Part shown: positions 35,916-49,507 of the stretch, piece by piece
How positions within the stretch are numbered: the stretch's first letter is position 1
Layout of the letters: the number at the start of each line of letters is the position of its first letter
Assembly (NCBI RefSeq): GCF_009469765.1
Contig: NZ_SSSQ01000006.1
Location: 62,001 to 126,000, forward strand
Origin: Dechloromonas hortensis
Lineage (GTDB): Bacteria; Pseudomonadota; Gammaproteobacteria; Burkholderiales; Rhodocyclaceae
Reading direction: 5' to 3'
Length of the DNA stretch: 64,000 bases
The notes under the pieces: model-generated
What the model was told of the DNA's origin: nothing
The model's input: the letters and a program-made list of their open reading frames with translations, nothing else
Databases searched by the model: none
Position numbers and translations under genes: made by a program

Positions 35916-36848
35916 TTACGGGGCGGCTTGCGCTCCTGCGGGGGGCCAGGGATGGCGGTCGAAGCGGATTCGGGTCGGCGATTCCCTGTCGATGCTGCCG
36001 CTGGTCCAGCCCATGGTTGGGTAGCCGAAGGTTTCCACCCGGACAAAATTGTTGACGACGCGGCCCATCTTGTCGCGCATCGGTTGGTCGACCCGGCTGG
36101 TGTGCGTGTCGCCATGCACGACCAGAACCTGCCCCGAAAAGGCCAGGGTTTCTTCACGCAGGGTGTCGAGAAATTCGCGATAGCCGCTGTGCGCAAAGCC
36201 CTGGGCATGGTGCTTGAAGCCGGGGTTGGCCTGGAGGAGCAGGGCGATGCCGGCCAGCTTATCTTGCCGGGCCAGCGCGAAACAGTCTTTCAGCCAGGCC
36301 AGGACATAGGGATTGCGATTGCGGAATTCGCGACTCGCTTCGCCAGTCAATCCGTAATTGTTGTTGCCGCCGGGCAGGTTTAAGGTCACGAACAGCAGCG
36401 GGCCGACCCGGAAGCGGCTGTGTTCCGGGTAGGGGCCGGGCTGGCGTTCCAGCGCGAGCTTTTTTTGACCGAGCGACTGTGGCTTGCTGAAGAATAGGCT
36501 ACGCAATTTCTCCAGGCGTTCCAGCGGATCGTAGGCGCCATTCGAGAGGCGCTCGCAGTCGGTCCATTCGTTATCGCCGGGAACGAAGACGAAGGGGACG
36601 CGGGCGGCCTCGAACAGCGCGCGGCGATCTTCGAAGACTGCATCGTCGCAACGATCCTTGCCATGCTTGAAGTCGCCGACATGGATGATGAAGTCGACCT
36701 TGTCGTCGGCCATCGCCGCCAGCATTTGCGGCAGCTCCCGCCGCTCGGCTTCGGAGTACGGCACGTCGCCGATCAGCCCGAAGCGCCAGCTGTCGGCGCT
36801 GGCCTGGCCGACCCAGAGCAGCACCAGGGCGGCCAGCCAGGCTTTCAC
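35916..36848 (-). CDS. Secreted metallophosphoesterase
   Basis: 310 residues with signal peptide [18 protein letters not shown]. The calcineurin-like metal-binding motifs are in order: [13 protein letters not shown] (about 22-34), [12 protein letters not shown] (54-65), VPGDNEWTD (88-96), and [12 protein letters not shown] near 242. The fold and length are those of a periplasmic phosphoesterase; substrate unknown. It overlaps the mutS stop by four bases, on the same strand, and so is likely translated after mutS. Confidence 0.87.
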   Translation of the reverse strand: MKAWLAALVLLWVGQASADSWRFGLIGDVPYSEAERRELPQMLAAMADDKVDFIIHVGDFKHGKDRCDDAVFEDRRALFEAARVPFVFVPGDNEWTDCERLSNGAYDPLERLEKLRSLFFSKPQSLGQKKLALERQPGPYPEHSRFRVGPLLFVTLNLPGGNNNYGLTGEASREFRNRNPYVLAWLKDCFALARQDKLAGIALLLQANPGFKHHAQGFAHSGYREFLDTLREETLAFSGQVLVVHGDTHTSRVDQPMRDKMGRVVNNFVRVETFGYPTMGWTSGSIDRESPTRIRFDRHPWPPAGAQAAP

Positions 36849-39430
36849 TTGAGCAGGCCTTTCAGGGCGTATAGCGCATCCAGCGCTTCGCGCGGGGTCA
36901 GGCTGTCCGGGTCGAGGGCGGCGAGCTGATCGAGCGCCGGGTGCGGTTCCGGGTCGGCCGGCTCGGGGTCGCCTTGGGCGAAAAGATCCGGTTGCAGCGG
37001 GTCGACCGCAGCTCTTTGCTCGAATTCGCGCAACTGCTTGCGGGCTGCGCGGACCACGGCGTTCGGGATGCCGGCCAGGGCGGCGACCTGAATCCCGTAA
37101 CTCTGGTTGGCAGGGCCTTCCTCGACCGAATGCATGAAGACGATGCGGTCGTTGTGTTCGACCGCATCGAGGTGCACGTTGGCCAGTTCGCTGTACTCGT
37201 GCGAGAGGCGGGTCAGTTCGAAATAGTGGGTGGCGAACAGCGTCAGGCAGCGGTTTTTCTCGACCAGGTGGCGCAGGATGGCGAAGGCCAGCGCCATGCC
37301 GTCGAAGGTCGAGGTGCCGCGGCCGATTTCGTCCATCAGGACCAGGCTGTTGGCGGTAGCGTGGTGCAGGATGGCGGCGGCTTCGGTCATTTCGACCATG
37401 AAGGTCGAACGCCCGGACGCGAGGTCATCCGAGGCGCCAATGCGGGTGAAAATGCGGTCGAGCGGGCCGAGCACGACGCGGTCGGCCGGCACATAGCAGC
37501 CGATATGGGCGAGCAGCGCGATCAGCGCCGTCTGCCGCATGTAGGTCGATTTACCGCCCATGTTGGGGCCGGTGATCAGCAGCAGGCGGCGGTTTTCGGC
37601 GAGCAGCACGTCGTTGGCGATGAAGGTGTCGGCACTGTTGGCCATTTCCGCCTCGACCACCGGGTGGCGGCCGCCGGCGACGGTCAACCCGATTTCATCG
37701 GCAAATTCCGGCTTGCTCCAGTTGCGTTTCAGCGCCGTGTCGGCGAAGCCAGCCAGCAGGTCGAGCTGGGCGATGGCGCGGGCGATGGTTTGCAGCGTCG
37801 GGACGAGCGGTGCCAGTTCGTTGAGGATCGCTTCGTAAAGCAGCTTTTCGCGGGCCAGCGAACGTTCCTGGGCGGACAGGGCCTTGTCCTCGAAAGCCTT
37901 CAGTTCCGGCGTGATGTAGCGCTCGGCGTTCTTCAGCGTCTGGCGCCGGCGGTAATCGTCCGGCACTTTGTCGGTATTGGCGTGGGTGACTTCGATGTAG
38001 AAGCCGTGCACCTTGTTGAATTCGACCTTGAGGCTGCTGATGCCGGTGCGTTCGCGTTCGCGCACTTCCATATCGACCAGGAAGGCGCCGCAGTTGTCGT
38101 TCAGGGCGCGGAATTCATCGAGTTCGGCATCGTAACCGGGCGCGATGATGCCGCCGTCGCGAACCTGGGCGCCGGGTTCGGCTGCAATGGCGCGGATCAG
38201 CAGCGCCAACTCGCTGGCCGGGGTGTCGAGGTCGCCATGCAGGTTGTCGAGCAAGGGGGAAGCGGTGCCGGCAAACGGCTGGCGCAGCCCTTCAAGGCGA
38301 GCCAGCGAATCGCGCAGGCTGGCCAGGTCGCGCGGACGGGCATTGCGCAGCGCGATACGGCCGGCGATACGCTCGATGTCGGCAATGCCTTTCAGTTCGC
38401 GACGGACTTCGCCGGCCAGGCGGCCGTAATCCTCGAGCAGGGCTTCGACGGCACCATGGCGGGCGGCCGGAATGGCGCGCTCACGCAAGGGGTGGTGCAG
38501 CGTGTGGCGCAACAGGCGCGAACCCATGCTGGTGATGCAGTTGTCGAGCAGCGAAAACAGGGTCGGCGCCGGCTGGCCGCGCAGGGTTTCGGTCAGTTCA
38601 AGGTTGCGCCGGGTAGCAAGATCGAGACCGAGGTAGGCGCCTTCGACTTCGACGGTCAACGCCCGCAAATGCGGCAAATTGCCGGCCTGCGTCGTTTGCG
38701 CGTATTGCAGCAGGGCGCCGGCCGCGGCTACGGCCGGGCGCAGCCCCTCGGCGCCGAAGCCGGCCAGCGAGGCGACCTTGAAATGTTCGCAGAGCAGGCG
38801 CTTAGCCGAGTCGTATTCGAAATACCAGTCCGGCTGCCGGGTGCGTGCGGCATCGAGCGCGAAGTCGGGTTGCCAGCTTTCCGGATAGAGGATTTCAGCC
38901 GGCCGGATGCGCTCCAGCGCGCTGGCGATCTGGTCGGCCGGCGTTTCGGTCAGCACAAATTCGCCGCTGGCCAGATTGAGGCGGGCCAGGCCGGCCGTGT
39001 TGCGTGTGGTGGTGACGGCCAGCAGCCAGGTGTCGCGCTTGTCGTCGAGCAGCGCGGCATCGGTTAAGGTTCCGGGAGTGACGATGCGGGCCACGGCCCG
39101 CTCGACCGGTCCCTTGCTGGTGGCCGGGTCGCCGACCTGCTCGCAGATGACGGCCGATTCGCCGAGCTTGACCAGTTTGGCCAGGTAAGGCTCAAGCGAG
39201 TGGAAGGGCACGCCTGCCATCTTGATCGGCACGCCGGCCGACTGGCCACGCGTCGTCAGGGTGATGTCGAGCAGGCGGGCGGCTTTCTCGGCATCTTCGA
39301 AAAACAGTTCGTAGAAATCGCCCATCCGGTAAAAAAGAAGGATGTTCGGGGCATGGGCAGCTTTCAGTCCGAGATACTGCTTCATCATCGGCGAATGCTG
39401 GTCTTTTGCGGGGCTGGGCGTTTTGCTCAT
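36845..39430 (-). CDS. mutS: DNA mismatch-recognition ATPase MutS
   Basis: 861 residues, the standard length. The mismatch-binding N-terminus carries the conserved [15 protein letters not shown] (about 33-47), in which the phenylalanine and glutamate contact mispaired bases. The core and lever (about 120-560) follow, then the ATPase with Walker [19 protein letters not shown] near 620 and Walker [16 protein letters not shown] near 698, and the [11 protein letters not shown] motif. The C-terminus ([22 protein letters not shown]) is the tetramerisation region. It starts the methyl-directed repair of mismatches. Its stop overlaps the phosphoesterase start and its start overlaps the menD stop. Confidence 0.97.
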   Translation of the reverse strand: MSKTPSPAKDQHSPMMKQYLGLKAAHAPNILLFYRMGDFYELFFEDAEKAARLLDITLTTRGQSAGVPIKMAGVPFHSLEPYLAKLVKLGESAVICEQVGDPATSKGPVERAVARIVTPGTLTDAALLDDKRDTWLLAVTTTRNTAGLARLNLASGEFVLTETPADQIASALERIRPAEILYPESWQPDFALDAARTRQPDWYFEYDSAKRLLCEHFKVASLAGFGAEGLRPAVAAAGALLQYAQTTQAGNLPHLRALTVEVEGAYLGLDLATRRNLELTETLRGQPAPTLFSLLDNCITSMGSRLLRHTLHHPLRERAIPAARHGAVEALLEDYGRLAGEVRRELKGIADIERIAGRIALRNARPRDLASLRDSLARLEGLRQPFAGTASPLLDNLHGDLDTPASELALLIRAIAAEPGAQVRDGGIIAPGYDAELDEFRALNDNCGAFLVDMEVRERERTGISSLKVEFNKVHGFYIEVTHANTDKVPDDYRRRQTLKNAERYITPELKAFEDKALSAQERSLAREKLLYEAILNELAPLVPTLQTIARAIAQLDLLAGFADTALKRNWSKPEFADEIGLTVAGGRHPVVEAEMANSADTFIANDVLLAENRRLLLITGPNMGGKSTYMRQTALIALLAHIGCYVPADRVVLGPLDRIFTRIGASDDLASGRSTFMVEMTEAAAILHHATANSLVLMDEIGRGTSTFDGMALAFAILRHLVEKNRCLTLFATHYFELTRLSHEYSELANVHLDAVEHNDRIVFMHSVEEGPANQSYGIQVAALAGIPNAVVRAARKQLREFEQRAAVDPLQPDLFAQGDPEPADPEPHPALDQLAALDPDSLTPREALDALYALKGLLK

Positions 39431-41058
39431 TTTTCCAGGGTAACTTCGATCAAATGGGGGCCGCCGCTGGCGATGGCGGCTTGTACCAGCTCGGCCAGGG
39501 CGGGGCCGACTGTCGACTGGGCGTAGCTCAGCCCGAAGGCACGGGCGGCATGGTGAAAATCAATATTTTGCGGCGTCAGCCAGCCGCGCTCGAATTCCGG
39601 CAAGGCCGCTTGCGGCAGCAATTCGAAAATACCGCCGCCGCCGTTGTTGACCGCAAGGATCACCGCATTCCGGCCACGGGCCGCGGCCAGTCCGCCGATG
39701 TCGTGCTGGCAGGTGAGGTCGCCGAGCAACGCGACGACCCGGCCGCGCTCGGCGGCAATGCCGAGCGCGCTGGAGACATTGCCGTCGATCCCGCTGGCGC
39801 CGCGATTGGCGAAAAACTCGAGTGGTTTGTCGCTGCTGCCGGAGTGGCTGTCGAGCATCCTGATGGCCAGTGAATTGCCGACAAAAACTGGGCAATGGGC
39901 GGGCAGGGCGGCCATCAGGTAAGGGATCAAGCGGGTGTAGGCACTGCTCTGGCTTCCCTCGTGGCCCTGGTCGGCCGCCAGCCAGCTGGCCAGCCAACCA
40001 CAGGGTGCCGCACTGGGTGCGGCGGCGAGCAGCGCCTGGCAGACGGCGAGCGGACTGGCATGCAGCAAGTGGCTGAGGCGATGGGCGGGGTCACTCCAGC
40101 GCGGCCAGGGGTCAACCAGGGCCATTACGTCGTGGTGTTCGCCGAGCAGGCCTTGCAGGCTGCGCGTCACCGGGAAGGCGCCGAAGCGAAGAATCCAGGC
40201 CGGCTTGCCCACGGCTGCCGCCTGCTGGCTCAGCCATTGGTTGTAATGGACGATGAGATGCGAGCGGTCGTGCTGGCCATAGCGCAAATTGGACAGCGGC
40301 TCGGCCAGAATCGGGCAGGCCAGATGCTCGGCCAAGGAGGCGACCGCCTCGGCAAAACCGTGCTCCGGCGGCAGTTCACCGCAGACAATGAGGCCGGGGC
40401 GCCCGGCCATGGCCGTCGCCAGTTCGGCGACGGCTGCGGGGTCCGGTTGCGAGCAGGAGCGGGAGGTACGAACGTAGTTCGCAGCTGGGGCTGGCGGTGG
40501 TGCAGTGGCCGGGATCAACGGCTCGCGAAATGGCTGATTGATGTGCACCGGGCCAGGATGCGGCCAGGTTGCCTGCTCGACCGCGCGTGCCGCCAGGGCG
40601 CTCAGCGCCTTGCTATCGAAACCCTGTTCCGGTGTCCCCATGGCATGGCAGGCCCGGACCTGCTCGCCGAACAGGCCGGGCTGGGCCATGGTCTGGTTGG
40701 CGCCGATGCCTTGCAGTTCCGGTGGGCGGTCCGCCGAGAGCAGAATCAGCGGGACGCCGGCCAGATTGGCCTCGATGACCGCCGGCAGCCAGTTGGCGAC
40801 CGCCGTTCCCGAGGTGGCAAGGACGATGACCGGGCGCCGGCTGGCACGGGCGGCGCCGAGCGCAAAGAAGGCAGCGCTGCGTTCATCGACAATGACCTCG
40901 CAGTCCAGTCCCTGCTGGCGGAGCATGGCCAGCGCCAGCGGCGTCGAGCGGGAGCCGGGCGAAATCACGGCGCGTTCCACGCCGGCCGCCACCAGACCGC
41001 CGATCAGCGCCTGCGACCAGCAGAAGTTGAGTGTTCCGGTATCGAGGGAGGTGGGCAC
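39427..41058 (-). CDS. menD: MenD (SEPHCHC synthase), thiamine-diphosphate enzyme
   Basis: 543 residues. Signature parts are [16 protein letters not shown] (about 30-45), the cofactor-activating glutamate in [16 protein letters not shown] near 56-71, [17 protein letters not shown] near 83-99, the MenD-specific [18 protein letters not shown] near 425, and the ThDP/Mg loop [15 protein letters not shown] near 450. The enzyme starts menaquinone synthesis from isochorismate and 2-oxoglutarate. No other men gene (menA, B, C, E, F, H) is in the window, so its pathway partners must lie elsewhere. It overlaps mutS by four bases and is the promoter-proximal gene of this unit. Confidence 0.93.
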   Translation of the reverse strand: MPTSLDTGTLNFCWSQALIGGLVAAGVERAVISPGSRSTPLALAMLRQQGLDCEVIVDERSAAFFALGAARASRRPVIVLATSGTAVANWLPAVIEANLAGVPLILLSADRPPELQGIGANQTMAQPGLFGEQVRACHAMGTPEQGFDSKALSALAARAVEQATWPHPGPVHINQPFREPLIPATAPPPAPAANYVRTSRSCSQPDPAAVAELATAMAGRPGLIVCGELPPEHGFAEAVASLAEHLACPILAEPLSNLRYGQHDRSHLIVHYNQWLSQQAAAVGKPAWILRFGAFPVTRSLQGLLGEHHDVMALVDPWPRWSDPAHRLSHLLHASPLAVCQALLAAAPSAAPCGWLASWLAADQGHEGSQSSAYTRLIPYLMAALPAHCPVFVGNSLAIRMLDSHSGSSDKPLEFFANRGASGIDGNVSSALGIAAERGRVVALLGDLTCQHDIGGLAAARGRNAVILAVNNGGGGIFELLPQAALPEFERGWLTPQNIDFHHAARAFGLSYAQSTVGPALAELVQAAIASGGPHLIEVTLEK

Positions 41059-41117
41059 GTCGCGTCAGCCGGTGAAATATCGAAAAGGGCGGCTATTGTA
41101 TTCGTTGCGCGAAAAGC

Positions 41118-41145
41118 GGGACAGCGTGAAGTCCTGTGCTACTAT
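41118..41145 (+). promoter_or_regulatory. Stringent-type promoter for tRNA-Asp
   Basis: GGGACA (41118-41123) and TACTAT (41140-41145) are 16 bases apart, followed by a GC-rich discriminator GCGCCCC (41146-41152). This discriminator is usual for tRNA promoters under (p)ppGpp control. The tRNA starts about 38 bases downstream. Confidence 0.5.
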
Positions 41146-41183
41146 GCGCCCCGTTGTCCGGCCACGGCCGGACAAGCCAACGC

Positions 41184-41260
41184 GGAGTGGTAGTTCAGTT
41201 GGTTAGAATACCGGCCTGTCACGCCGGGGGTCGCGGGTTCGAGTCCCGTCCACTCCGCCA
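41184..41260 (+). tRNA. tRNA-Asp (anticodon GTC)
   Basis: 77 nucleotides including an encoded CCA. The acceptor stem GGAGTGG pairs with CCACTCC, the D arm is followed by the anticodon stem CCGGC / GCCGG around the loop CTGTCAC with anticodon GTC, and the T arm has GCGGG-TTCGAGT-CCCGT. G73 (discriminator) fits an aspartate tRNA. Confidence 0.97.
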
Positions 41261-41268
41261 GAAATTCG

Positions 41269-41304
41269 AAACCCCCGCTGCTCATTGAGCGGCTGGGGTT
41301 TTTA
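41269..41304 (+). terminator. Rho-independent terminator after tRNA-Asp
   Basis: AACCCC and GCTGCTC on the left pair with GAGCGGC and GGGGTT on the right (one mismatch, one wobble), with a short ATT loop and a T run from about 41299. It ends just before the sirtuin gene. Confidence 0.8.
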
Positions 41305-41373
41305 CATTGCAGCCGCGATCTTGTCGGGGCTGATCGGCTACCCGCCTGTAGCGGGCTGGGCTATGCTTGAGAC

Positions 41374-42162
41374 ATGACTGAAATCGAATCATTCCTCGAT
41401 GAGATCGCCCTGCTGCTGCTGCATGCGAAAAGTGCGCTGTTCATCACCGGTGCTGGTATTTCTGCCGACTCCGGTTTGCCGACCTATCGTGGCGTCGGCG
41501 GTTTATACAATGACGTGCATACCGACGACGGCCTGGCGATCGAGGAGGCGCTGTCCGGTGAAGTGTTCGCCGTGCGCCCGGATATCACCTGGAAGTATCT
41601 CGCCCAGATCGAAGGGAACTGCCGCGGGGCACGGCCCAATGCCGCGCATCTGGCGATTGCCGAGCTGGAAAGGCATTTGCCTCGGGTCATGGTGTTCACC
41701 CAGAATGTCGATGGACTGCACCGGCAGGCGGGCAGCAGCAATGTCATCGAGATCCATGGCAATCTGAAGCAACTGGCCTGCACTGGCTGCGCTTTCGAAG
41801 AAACGGTGGACGACCTGAGCGGCCACGACATGCCGCCGCATTGCCCGGCCTGCGGCAGTGTCTTGCGACCGAAGGTGGTGTTGTTTGGCGAGGCTTTGCC
41901 GGAGGCTGCGATGGAGCGCTTCCTGGATGGCCTTGAAGCCGGCTTCGACATCATCTTCACGATCGGCACTTCCGGTGTTTTTCCGTACATTGCCGAACCG
42001 GTGGTCTGGGCCGCCCGGCTGGGGATTCCGACTGTCGAGATCAATCCGCTGCCGACCCGGCTCAGTGAAATTGTCGAGTATCACCTGCCATTGGGGGCGG
42101 CGGAGGCCATGCAGGGCCTGATGCGCCGTCTGGCTAGCCTGCAATCGGGTGGTGCCGCCTAG
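41374..42162 (+). CDS. cobB: NAD-dependent deacetylase, Sir2 family
   Basis: 262 residues. GAGISADSGLPTYRG (26-40) is the NAD-binding signature, TQNVDGLH (109-116) and the catalytic H128 in EIHGNL follow, and zinc-binding cysteines are C136/C139 (CTGC) and C157/C160 (CPAC). FTIGTSGVFPYIAEPV near 200 and VEINPLPTRLSEIV near 228 complete the fold. The enzyme removes acyl groups from protein lysines, consuming NAD. It stands alone after tRNA-Asp and is convergent with the TRIC-type gene. Together with the deacetylase at 17509, the window encodes two unrelated types of deacetylase. Confidence 0.93.
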   Translation: MTEIESFLDEIALLLLHAKSALFITGAGISADSGLPTYRGVGGLYNDVHTDDGLAIEEALSGEVFAVRPDITWKYLAQIEGNCRGARPNAAHLAIAELERHLPRVMVFTQNVDGLHRQAGSSNVIEIHGNLKQLACTGCAFEETVDDLSGHDMPPHCPACGSVLRPKVVLFGEALPEAAMERFLDGLEAGFDIIFTIGTSGVFPYIAEPVVWAARLGIPTVEINPLPTRLSEIVEYHLPLGAAEAMQGLMRRLASLQSGGAA

Positions 42163-42195
42163 TTTTGCTTGGCTGAAAAACGTCAGCCCGTTCCG

Positions 42196-42816
42196 CTACT
42201 CCGTCTTTTGCGTGCGAAAAACCGGTAGCGTCAGGTGAAAGCGCATGGCCAGCAGGCGCAGCGTCAAGACAACCGCCATCGCCAGCCAACTGGCGCTAAT
42301 GGCATCAATGCCGATCTGCTGTAGCCCGACCAGCACCAGGGCGCCCAGCCAGGCAGCGCTGGCATAAAGCTCGCCCTTGAGAAAAACCAGCGGTACGTCA
42401 TTGCAGAGAATGTCGCGCAGCACGCCGCCGACGACGCCGGTGATGACGCCCATCAGGCTGGCGACCAGCCAGGGGGTGTGCCATTGCAAGGCGACCTGGG
42501 TGCCGACAATGGTGAATAGCGCCAGGCCGACAGCATCGGGGATCAGGAAGAGCCTGGGATGGACCGGCAGGGTGCGGGCAATGAAAAAGGTAATGAAGCC
42601 GGTGCCGAGGGCTGCGACCAGATAGGCTTGGTCGACGACCCAGAACACATTGCGGTCGAGCAACAGGTCGCGAATGGTGCCGCCGCCGAGCGCGGTGGCG
42701 ACACCGACCAGCAAGGCGCCGATCAGATCCATCTGCTTGCGGCCGGAATCGAGTACGCCGGTTAGGGCGTTGACCGCCACGGCGGCCATGCCGACCCAGT
42801 AGAGCAGGGCATCCAT
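42196..42816 (-). CDS. TRIC-type (UPF0126) cation channel protein
   Basis: 206 residues, seven hydrophobic helices. The two internal repeats of the family are visible: ALTGVLDSGRKQMDLIGALLVGVATALGGGTIRDLLL (first three-helix unit, described in two parts) and the matching GVITGVVGGVLRDILC (second), each with the GGG/RD kink motif. Bacterial members form trimeric potassium or cation channels in the inner membrane; the YicG name is used in E. coli. It is encoded eight bases downstream of smpB on the same strand, though without an obvious functional link. Confidence 0.9.
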   Translation of the reverse strand: MDALLYWVGMAAVAVNALTGVLDSGRKQMDLIGALLVGVATALGGGTIRDLLLDRNVFWVVDQAYLVAALGTGFITFFIARTLPVHPRLFLIPDAVGLALFTIVGTQVALQWHTPWLVASLMGVITGVVGGVLRDILCNDVPLVFLKGELYASAAWLGALVLVGLQQIGIDAISASWLAMAVVLTLRLLAMRFHLTLPVFRTQKTE

Positions 42817-42823
42817 GCCTTAA

Positions 42824-43273
42824 TCAGCGCTGGCGCTCTTTCATTGCTCGCTGGGCTTCGCGCTTGTGGTCCTTCTCCAGCTCGTCGGCCCGCTTGTCGT
42901 GCTGTTTCTTGCCCTTGGCGAGGCCGACTTCAAGCTTGATGCGGCCGCGCGAATAATGCAGGTCAAGCGGAATCAGCGCATAGCCGGCGCGTTCGACTTT
43001 GCCGATTAATTTGCCGATTTCATTGGCGTGCAGCAGCAGCTTGCGGGTGCGCGTCGGGTCGTGCGGATTGTGCGAGGAGGCGGTCGGCAGCGGGGTGATG
43101 TGCATGCCGATCAGGAAAATCTCGCCACTTTTGATGATGACGTAGGATTCCTTGATGTTCATCCGGCCAGCCCGGATCGCCTTGACCTCCCATCCCTGGA
43201 GGGCAATACCAGCCTCGTACTTCTCTTCGATGAAGTATTCGTGAATGGCTTTTTTGTTGACCGTGATGCTCAT
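42824..43273 (-). CDS. smpB: SsrA-binding protein SmpB
   Basis: 149 residues. The order of motifs is standard: [31 protein letters not shown] (about 5-35, given here in part), [36 protein letters not shown], and [23 protein letters not shown]; the basic C-terminal tail ends AMKERQR. SmpB carries tmRNA to stalled ribosomes for trans-translation. It is divergent from ratA across a 57-base gap, a common proteobacterial arrangement. The tmRNA gene itself is not in the window. Confidence 0.96.
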   Translation of the reverse strand: MSITVNKKAIHEYFIEEKYEAGIALQGWEVKAIRAGRMNIKESYVIIKSGEIFLIGMHITPLPTASSHNPHDPTRTRKLLLHANEIGKLIGKVERAGYALIPLDLHYSRGRIKLEVGLAKGKKQHDKRADELEKDHKREAQRAMKERQR

Positions 43274-43330
43274 GCTGCCGGTGATCCATTAAAATCTCTA
43301 TTTTATAGGATACAGGAACGTTGCTGCCGC

Positions 43331-43774
43331 ATGGCTCTGGTTGAAAAGACAGTCTTGATCGAGCAGTCCGCCGAGCGCATGTTCGAGCTGGTGGATCGCT
43401 GCGAGGATTACCCGGCCTTCCTGCCCTGGTGCAGCCAGACCGAGGTCAAGTTCCGCGATGCACAGAAGACCGTGGCAACGCTGCATATCAATTACCACTC
43501 GGTCAAATCCGGCTTCACCACGGAGAACGACAAGGAATACCCGAAGCTGATGAAAATTCGTCTGGTCGACGGCCCGTTCCGTCGGCTGGAAGGTTCATGG
43601 CATTTCAAGGCGCTGGCCGAGAACGCCTGCAAGATCGAGTTCCAACTGCACTACGAGTTTTCCAGCAAATTATTTGAAAAAGTGATCGGCCCGGTCTTCA
43701 GTCACATTGCGAATACCTTTGTTGACGCTTTCGTGCGCCGGGCGGCGCAGGTTTATGGAGTCAGCCATGGCTGA
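43331..43774 (+). CDS. ratA: RatA/COQ10-like START-domain protein
   Basis: 147 residues from ATG 43331. The START/COQ10 pattern is clear: VEKTVLIEQSAERMFELVDRCEDYPAFLPWC (about 4-34, in part), TLHINYHSVKSGFTTEN, DGPFRRLEGSWHFKAL, and FEKVIGPVFSHIANTFVDAFVRRAAQVYG. In E. coli the homologue was described as toxin RatA, but the fold is that of ubiquinone-binding COQ10. It overlaps rnfH by eight bases. Ubiquinone binding is the likelier role here. Confidence 0.9.
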   Translation: MALVEKTVLIEQSAERMFELVDRCEDYPAFLPWCSQTEVKFRDAQKTVATLHINYHSVKSGFTTENDKEYPKLMKIRLVDGPFRRLEGSWHFKALAENACKIEFQLHYEFSSKLFEKVIGPVFSHIANTFVDAFVRRAAQVYGVSHG

Positions 43775-44093
43775 GATGATCAATGTTGAGGTTTGTTATG
43801 CGCTGCCCGAGAAGCAGGCGCTGGTGAGCGTCAAGCTGGCGCCGGGAGCGACGCTGCTGCAGGCTCTGGAGGCTTCCGGCCTGCTAGAAAAGCATCCGGA
43901 AATCGATCTCAAGAAAAACAAGTTCGGTGTCTTCGCCAAGTTGTCCAAGCCGGACACCGTGCTGCGCGACCGTGATCGCGTTGAAATCTACCGGCCGCTG
44001 ATTGCCGATCCAAAGGAAGTCCGCAAGCAGCGGGCGGCCGAAGGCAAGGTCATGAAAAAAGGCGCCGGGGACGCCGACGCCGCCGAGGGTTGA
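43767..44093 (+). CDS. rnfH: RnfH-family ubiquitin-like protein
   Basis: 108 residues from ATG 43767, with GGAG just upstream at 43757-43760. The beta-grasp pattern reads INVEVCYALPEKQALVSVKLAPGATLLQAL, then the segment KNKFGVFAKLSKPDTVLRDRDRVEIYRPL. The C-terminal tail (KVMKKGAGDADAAEG) is disordered. RnfH is a small protein conserved next to RatA; its molecular role is not established. It is translationally coupled to ratA. Confidence 0.9.
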   Translation: MAEMINVEVCYALPEKQALVSVKLAPGATLLQALEASGLLEKHPEIDLKKNKFGVFAKLSKPDTVLRDRDRVEIYRPLIADPKEVRKQRAAEGKVMKKGAGDADAAEG

Positions 44094-44108
44094 GCGCCGC
44101 GCCCCTGT

Positions 44109-46120
<2,012 letters not shown>

Positions 46121-46135
46121 TCGTTCCAGTGTCCC

Positions 46136-46163
46136 AAAGGGCGGCTCCCGGAGCCGCCCTTTT
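46136..46163 (+). terminator. Hairpin between guaB and guaA (attenuator or terminator)
   Basis: AAAGGGCGGCTC at 46136-46147 pairs exactly with GAGCCGCCCTTT (46151-46162) around a CCG loop, with a T run at 46160-46163. It sits 17 bases before the guaA start, so it could reduce read-through into guaA. Confidence 0.75.
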
Positions 46164-46180
46164 CATTCAAGGTTTTGAAA

Positions 46181-48291
<2,111 letters not shown>

Positions 48292-48293
48292 GC

Positions 48294-48776
48294 ATGAAGC
48301 TGCACATTTCAGTTGCCCGCCAGTTGCTGACCGTGTTCGGTGAACAGGGCGAAATCCTGGGCGAATATCCGGTGTCTACCGCGAAGGCCGGGGTGGGCGA
48401 GGTTTCCGGCAGTTACCAGACGCCCCGCGGTCGACACCTTGTCCGGGCCAAAATTGGTGCTGGGCAGCCGGAAAATACGGTATTTGTCCGCCGTCGCCCA
48501 ACCGGCGAAATCTGGACGCCGGAACTGGCTGAGCAGTTCCCTGGTCGCGACTGGATCCTGACCCGCATCCTCTGGCTGTCTGGCTGCGAGCCGGGCCGCA
48601 ACCGCCTGGGCTGCGTCGATACCATGCGGCGCTATGTTTATATCCACGGCAGTCCGGATTGTGCCGAGATGGGCGTGCCGGGTTCGCATGGCTGCATCCG
48701 CATGCGCAACGCCGATATTGTCGAGTTGTTCGATCTGCTGCCGTGTTACACGGCGGTGGATATCAGCGAAGACTGA
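48294..48776 (+). CDS. YkuD-fold L,D-transpeptidase without a signal peptide
   Basis: 160 residues. The YkuD domain fills the whole protein; the conserved IHGSPD (H118) and SHGCIRM motif give the nucleophile C134 with H132 and R136. The N-terminus (MKLHISVARQLLTVFGEQGE) is a strand of the fold, with no secretion signal and no upstream extension or membrane helix. Members normally act on the periplasmic cell wall, so the lack of a leader is odd. Either another export route is used or the enzyme has a cytosolic role. Its last 31 bases overlap the convergent TANGO2-like gene. Confidence 0.88.
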   Translation: MKLHISVARQLLTVFGEQGEILGEYPVSTAKAGVGEVSGSYQTPRGRHLVRAKIGAGQPENTVFVRRRPTGEIWTPELAEQFPGRDWILTRILWLSGCEPGRNRLGCVDTMRRYVYIHGSPDCAEMGVPGSHGCIRMRNADIVELFDLLPCYTAVDISED

Positions 48777-49495
48777 AGCGGGCTGCCATTCGGCCCGAAG
48801 CTGCGTTCTTGCAAGCTGATTTCACCATGGGTATTTCGCCAGAGTAGCGTTGAGGCACGGGTGCCGTAGTTTTCCGAGCGAACGAAAATCGCCGAAAGCA
48901 GCCGCTCCCAATCCAGTGAAACACCGGTTTCCGGCAGTTCGTGGTCGGCAACGATTTCATCGTCGGCGAGAATTGCAAAAAACTCGCTTTCGTCCGGGAG
49001 TTTTTTCAGGGCCAAGGCAAAGCGCTCGCGTGCCTTGAGCAACTTGGGCCACGGGCTGTCCAGCCGATGATTCGACAAGCCATAGATGCCGGGCGGCAGC
49101 GCCCGTGGCTCACCGTCACGATTGGAGCGGTAGTACAGCGTTTCACCGTCGCCGAGCAGCAGGTTGAAGCCGGAATAGGCTGAACCGTCGATGGCGTCGA
49201 TCGCATCGCTGGCACTTTTTTCTGAAAGCAGGAAATCGCGCGTCAGCGCACCGCGCGACAGTCGGCCTTTGGCCATGCCGGGTTCGCGCACATTGGTGAC
49301 AGCCGCAAAGCGGCCGTTCTCGGCAATCCCTAGCCAGGTCCCGCCGGCTTCAAGATCGAGGCCGCCGATGATTCGAGGGGCCTCCGGCCAGCGGCCGGCG
49401 GCTGCGGTGGGTCGGGCATAAAACTCGTCGCGGTTGGCCGCAACCACCAGCGGGTAGTCCGGATGGGAATGCCAGCCGACGACGATCAGACACAT
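48746..49495 (-). CDS. NRDE/TANGO2 family protein
   Basis: 249 residues. The family's name motif is present as AANRDEFYARPTAA (about 19-32), after MCLIVVGWHSHPDYPLVV, with C2 as possible N-terminal nucleophile. GGTWLGIAENGRFAAVTNVREP near 51-72 and GLSNHRLDSPWPKL near 138-151 are conserved. Human TANGO2 relates to lipid/heme metabolism; bacterial members are unassigned. It ends inside the convergent L,D-transpeptidase gene and starts 12 bases beyond the ygfZ stop on the same strand. Confidence 0.9.
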   Translation of the reverse strand: MCLIVVGWHSHPDYPLVVAANRDEFYARPTAAAGRWPEAPRIIGGLDLEAGGTWLGIAENGRFAAVTNVREPGMAKGRLSRGALTRDFLLSEKSASDAIDAIDGSAYSGFNLLLGDGETLYYRSNRDGEPRALPPGIYGLSNHRLDSPWPKLLKARERFALALKKLPDESEFFAILADDEIVADHELPETGVSLDWERLLSAIFVRSENYGTRASTLLWRNTHGEISLQERSFGPNGSPLQSSLISTAV

Positions 49496-49507
49496 TTTTG
49501 CCTGTTT

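Noticed and set aside
36941..39067. A 708-codon plus-strand open frame opposite mutS
   Set aside because: It is the antisense of a high-GC gene; the translation is full of Gly/Gln/Val runs with no domain, and MutS fits perfectly on the other strand.
43331..44093. RatA-RnfH as a toxin-antitoxin pair
   Set aside because: The E. coli report used the TA label, but both proteins have conserved non-TA folds (COQ10-like and ubiquitin-like), and the pair is found widely as a housekeeping unit.
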